Assembly: GCA_029817715.1 (NCBI GenBank)
Contig: JARUPY010000189.1
Location: 2,046,001 to 2,110,000 of the forward strand
Source of the DNA: Melastoma dodecandrum
Lineage: Eukaryota; Streptophyta; Magnoliopsida; Myrtales; Melastomataceae
DNA length: 64,000 nucleotides
Reading direction: 5' to 3'
In this document: in pieces, positions 60,973 to 64,000 of the stretch
Layout: each line of letters begins with the position of its first letter
How positions within the stretch are numbered: the stretch's first letter is position 1
Program-made: the position numbers and the translations under genes
The notes under the pieces: model-generated
What the model was told of the DNA's origin: nothing
Databases searched by the model: none
The model's input: the letters and a program-made list of their open reading frames with translations, nothing else

Positions 60973-61834
60973 TGTTGGCACGGAATTGTGTTCCCCACAA
61001 CACATGTCAAATTTTACAGTGATTTGTGTGGTCGTCGTAAAGTAAATGAATGCAAGTTAAAAGGTAAATACAATACTGGAATTGAATCAAAGAATACTGA
61101 ATTTACAGGCCAACACTTACAGACATAACGTGAACGGAAAAAACAACAAAACGGCCTTGAGGACGACTGCGAGGTGCTTCACGACGGTGGGCGGCGGTCG
61201 AACGGCGGCTACGGCATAACCATTTAGTGGAATCTATCTTAATGGATCGTCATTCAAATGTAGTGAGGATAGAAGATGGTTTCGGGACGCTGGGTTCAGG
61301 ACGCTTTAAAGATGCTGGAAAAAAAGATAGTAAAATTTGACTTCTGTGTTTGAGTTGTTTGTTCGTCCTTTGTCTTTGAATTTCTGATCCCTTTTATATC
61401 TTTCAAAATCTTGCAATTGCAATTATTCAGTCAGTATGTGATCTTCCTATATCATGCGCACGATCTGATTCCTACTTGTAGGAGCCATGCACGTCGTGCT
61501 CCAACCAGCCCCTCTGGATTTGCCACGTGTCCTACTCTTCTGACGTAACCAGACGTGGTTTGATGTGAATCTCCTCGAGGCATTACAGTCTCTCGAGTAG
61601 TGAGAGGCTATTCAAGTCTCGAGCTATATGGGATTTATCTATGGCATACTTGAGAAATGCTTCTCGAGTGGCGTTAATCTTGAGCCCTTGTTCAGGAGGC
61701 ACTGCTCGAGTAGTGCTCACACGGATTTCACGAGTACCGTTAATATTGGGTCTTTGTTCACCTCAAGTGGTGCCCACACGGAGTCTTACCTTCTCGGCCC
61801 ATTAAGGACGAGGCCCAAAATTCATGTATCAACA
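60973..61834 (-). repeat. 5' LTR of Tat element (right copy)
   Basis: On the plus strand it starts TGTTGGCACGGAATTGTG and ends ATGTATCAACA. It aligns with 48521-49347 along its length, with frequent substitutions and an insertion near 61405-61450 (AATTGCAATTATTCAGTCAG). Confidence 0.9.
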
Positions 61835-62279
61835 ATAATCCAATCCCAGAAACAAAACAATAATCCAATCCCATTGATGGAACTAAAAGTGATAAATTTG
61901 ACTTGCGATTCATCAAAAATTTTTATGTGCCCTATCCCGTTGGACCATCAAATTTAAGTTGTTGTTCTGCACCGTGTCAGCGGCATCACACCCGCTCGCA
62001 AGCACGATCTAACACATACTTCCCCAATCCAATCACATGGCAGCAATCGAGTATTATTGCTCTCAGTATAATAAATAGACTGATGTTTATATGTTGTCAT
62101 AGTTTGTCGCTAAAATATGGATACCACTTATTATATGGATACCACTTATTATATGGATACCGCACTACCCACACTCTCCGACCCTCTGACGATATATACA
62201 TGTGGCTAAGAGGGACCTGAAGGGTATCTGCAATCAAGAATACCCAAGACGTCGATGGTCGTGCCATGAACTCTAACAC
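61835..62279. other. Spacer between two retrotransposons
   Basis: No gene is recognised. CAATAATCCAATCCCA occurs twice (about 61833 and 61858), immediately outside the Tat element. An 18-bp tandem repeat lies at 62115-62161. Confidence 0.5.
62115..62161. repeat. 18-bp tandem repeat
   Basis: ATATGGATACCACTTATT at 62115 is repeated exactly at 62133; a third partial copy starts at 62151. Confidence 0.95.
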
Positions 62280-64000
62280 CTCCTTGTTGAATTTTAAAGT
62301 GATGTTTCGTTCGTAGATTCTAGCTCATAGAAACGTGAAGGAGATCAAGGCGGATGTTGTTCACACTAGTCCTCGGATAAATGATCTTTTCGTTCTATCA
62401 GCATCAAACTCCTACATCGAGAAAATGAGCAGCAACAACACTTCCTCACTGTGGCACGTGCGGCTCGGTTATCTCAATATGACCAAGTTAAGTGTTATGT
62501 CTCGAAGGAAGCTTGTAGACGGACTGCCTGAAGACCTAAAGGTCGAGGAAGGAGATGTGTGCGAAGGATGCCAGTATGGAAAAGACTTCCCTTCGACAAC
62601 TCAATCTCAAGAAGTAAAGCTCCCTTGGATAGAATTCATAGCGATTTGATGGTTCAACTCGAACTGCCTCATACTCAGGATACAGATATATGCTATTGTT
62701 CGTAGACGACTACTATTTGCGGTTCACGTGGGTTTACTTCGTGAAGAATAAGTCGGAATTGTTTTCTCGGTTTCTCGAGTTTAAGAAGACTATGGAAGGA
62801 GAACAAGGCAGGAAGATCCGAGTTTTACGGACGGACAACGGATGAGAGTTTTGTTCAAACAAGTTTAACTTGTTTTGCGAGAAGAATGGCATCAAAAGGG
62901 AATTGTCTTGCCCGGAGACTCTGCAACAAAGTGGAATTGCGGAGAGGAAGATCGATGCCTTGTCGAGACGTGTAAGTCTTGATTGCATATGAAGAGCTTG
63001 TCAAGACAGTTGTGGACAGAAGGCATGAAGAGTGATGCTCATGTGATCAATCGAGTTTCCCTCAGCCCAAACAATCTCTAGTCGCCGTTCGAGATGATGT
63101 ATGGGCTCAAGTCGAGTGTTAAGTATTTCCTCGTGTTCTGCTCGATTTGTGATGTTCATGTCCCTGACTCGAGGAGAAGCAAGTTGGATGCAAAGGCTAT
63201 GAAGTGTATTTTCGTCGGCAATGACGAGAGGAGGAAGCGTTGGCGGTGTATGGATCCGTCAACACATAAGTATTTGGTGTCTCGAGATGTTGTCTTGATG
63301 AGATTATATCGTATTACTCCAAGGATGGTGAAGACAATGTGCATGCAACCTTTTCGGTGTCACTTTCGCCAGATGAATCTTCGAGGATGGATTATGGCGA
63401 AAGGGGGAGCTCAAACTTGTCTTGAAAAGATTCGCTCGAGGAGGAAACATGTAGCCAACATTTGGAAGGGAGCTCTGGTTTGCATCAGTTAGACTCTCCT
63501 GTAAAGGAGATTAGAAATCGGCGTCCAAAGAGGAATATCGTCAAGCCTTCCCGATTTCGAGATGAGAATTTTGTAAAACTTTCTCTTGCTTCCTAGCGAA
63601 TCCAGAAGACGATGAAGAACCCTCTTCCTACAATGAAGCAAAAGGTTTTAAGGAATGGGTAGATGCGAGGAAGGATGAGAGGGTCGCTCTAGAGAAGAAT
63701 CTGACTTGGGATCTTGTCCTAAAACCCTCTGGTATTGAGTATGTCTCTTGTAAATGGGTTTATCAAATCAAGAGGAAGGCTGATGGAAGTGTTAATCGAT
63801 ACAAATCTAGGTTGGTTGCTTGAGGCTTCTCACAAAAGTACGGAGAGTTATGAGGAGACCTTCAGTCTTGTGACTAAGATGATTTCAGTTCGCACGGTGT
63901 TAGCTTTGGCAGCTTGTTCTGACTGGAAATTATTGCAGCTAGATGTCAAGAATGTTTTTCTATATGGAGAGCTTGATCGCCCGATCTACATTGTCGCGGG
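62280..64000 (+). mobile_element. Second copia element, decayed, cut by the window end
   Basis: GAG-pre-integrase at 62335-62600 (SSLWHVRLGYLNMTKLSVM, CEGCQYGKDFPSTTQS); integrase at about 62640-63000 (VLRTDNG-like region with a stop, NLFCEKNGIKRELSCPETLQ, QSGIAERK); post-integrase at 63094-63330 (MMYGLKSSVKYF, AKAMKCIFVGNDERRKRWRC); reverse transcriptase from 63655 (EWVDARKDERVALEKN, SCKWVYQIKRKADGSVNRYK, KLLQLDVKNVFLYGELDRPI), continuing past 64000. Motifs fit Tnt1-type copia. Stops (for example 62647) and frameshifts are frequent. No LTR is visible in the window, so the left end is a guess. Confidence 0.8.

Larger units (their letters stand above)
48521..61834 (-). mobile_element. Tat-lineage Ty3/gypsy LTR retrotransposon, complete but decayed
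   Basis: Two LTRs in direct orientation (48521-49347 and 60973-61834) bound a 13.3-kb element read on the minus strand: gag, protease, RT, RNase H, a second archaeal-type RNase H, integrase, then an antisense ORF before the 3' LTR. The double RNase H is the signature of the Tat clade. Flanking 5-mers are ATAAG (48516-48520) and ATAAT (61835-61839), 4 of 5 identical. A polypurine tract (AAAGGAGGGGCTTAA on the minus strand) abuts the 3' LTR at 49348. The LTRs differ by many substitutions and an indel, and the ORFs have stops, so the insertion is old. Confidence 0.9.

Noticed and set aside
1..64000. CRISPR array, prokaryotic operon or viral integration
   Set aside because: Repeats are few, short and unspaced; genes are spliced plant genes and plant retroelements.

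Overview
The window is nuclear DNA of a flowering plant. The genes are intron-rich with canonical GT/AG junctions and encode plant-specific families: a U-box/ARM E3 ligase, a LURP-one-related protein, a SCAR/WAVE subunit, an F-box/LRR protein, an inositol transporter and an OVATE protein. They are separated by AT-rich DNA packed with copia, Tat-lineage Ty3/gypsy, hAT and Mutator elements. I cannot name the species.

Layout. 1-871: first exon of an INT1-like inositol transporter (minus), running out of the window. 1.1-4.2 kb: decayed copia element with LTR remnants. 5.27-8.70 kb: a hAT inserted inside an older element with hAT-like ends. 9.8-11.1 kb: broken OVATE-family gene (minus). 11.36-13.42 kb: intact intronless PUB16-like E3 ligase (minus). 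15.65-18.84 kb: second decayed hAT (minus) holding a tRNA-Ala-like/SINE-like fragment. 19.56-23.73 kb: membrane/zinc-ribbon protein of the group often annotated NST1-like (plus). 24.5-25.4 kb: aminotransferase (AGT2/AGT3-type) pseudogene. 26.64-27.41 kb: LOR15-like gene (minus). 30.18-37.17 kb: nine-exon SCAR gene (plus). 39.24-43.33 kb: Mutator-like element with ~215-bp terminal inverted repeats and an antisense GRF zinc-finger gene. 45.49-48.33 kb: eight-exon FBL3/RAE1-type F-box/LRR gene (plus). 48.52-61.83 kb: a complete but decayed Tat-lineage element (minus) with an antisense plant-mobile-domain ORF. 62.28-64.0 kb: start of another decayed copia element.

The host genes do not form an operon or pathway. 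They make a syntenic block: from memory, FBL3, SCAR4, LOR15, PUB16 and OFP1 lie in that order on Arabidopsis chromosome 5 (At5g01720-At5g01840), and AGT3 is close to SCAR2 on chromosome 2. Reading this window right to left gives the same order, with the aminotransferase and OVATE copies now dead and transposons filling the gaps.

The intact host genes I can support are PUB16-like, the NST1-like membrane protein, LOR15-like, SCAR and FBL3, plus one visible exon of INT1. The GRF gene inside the Mutator element also has an open two-exon frame. Exon models were built by eye from splice signals, reading phase and remembered family sequences.
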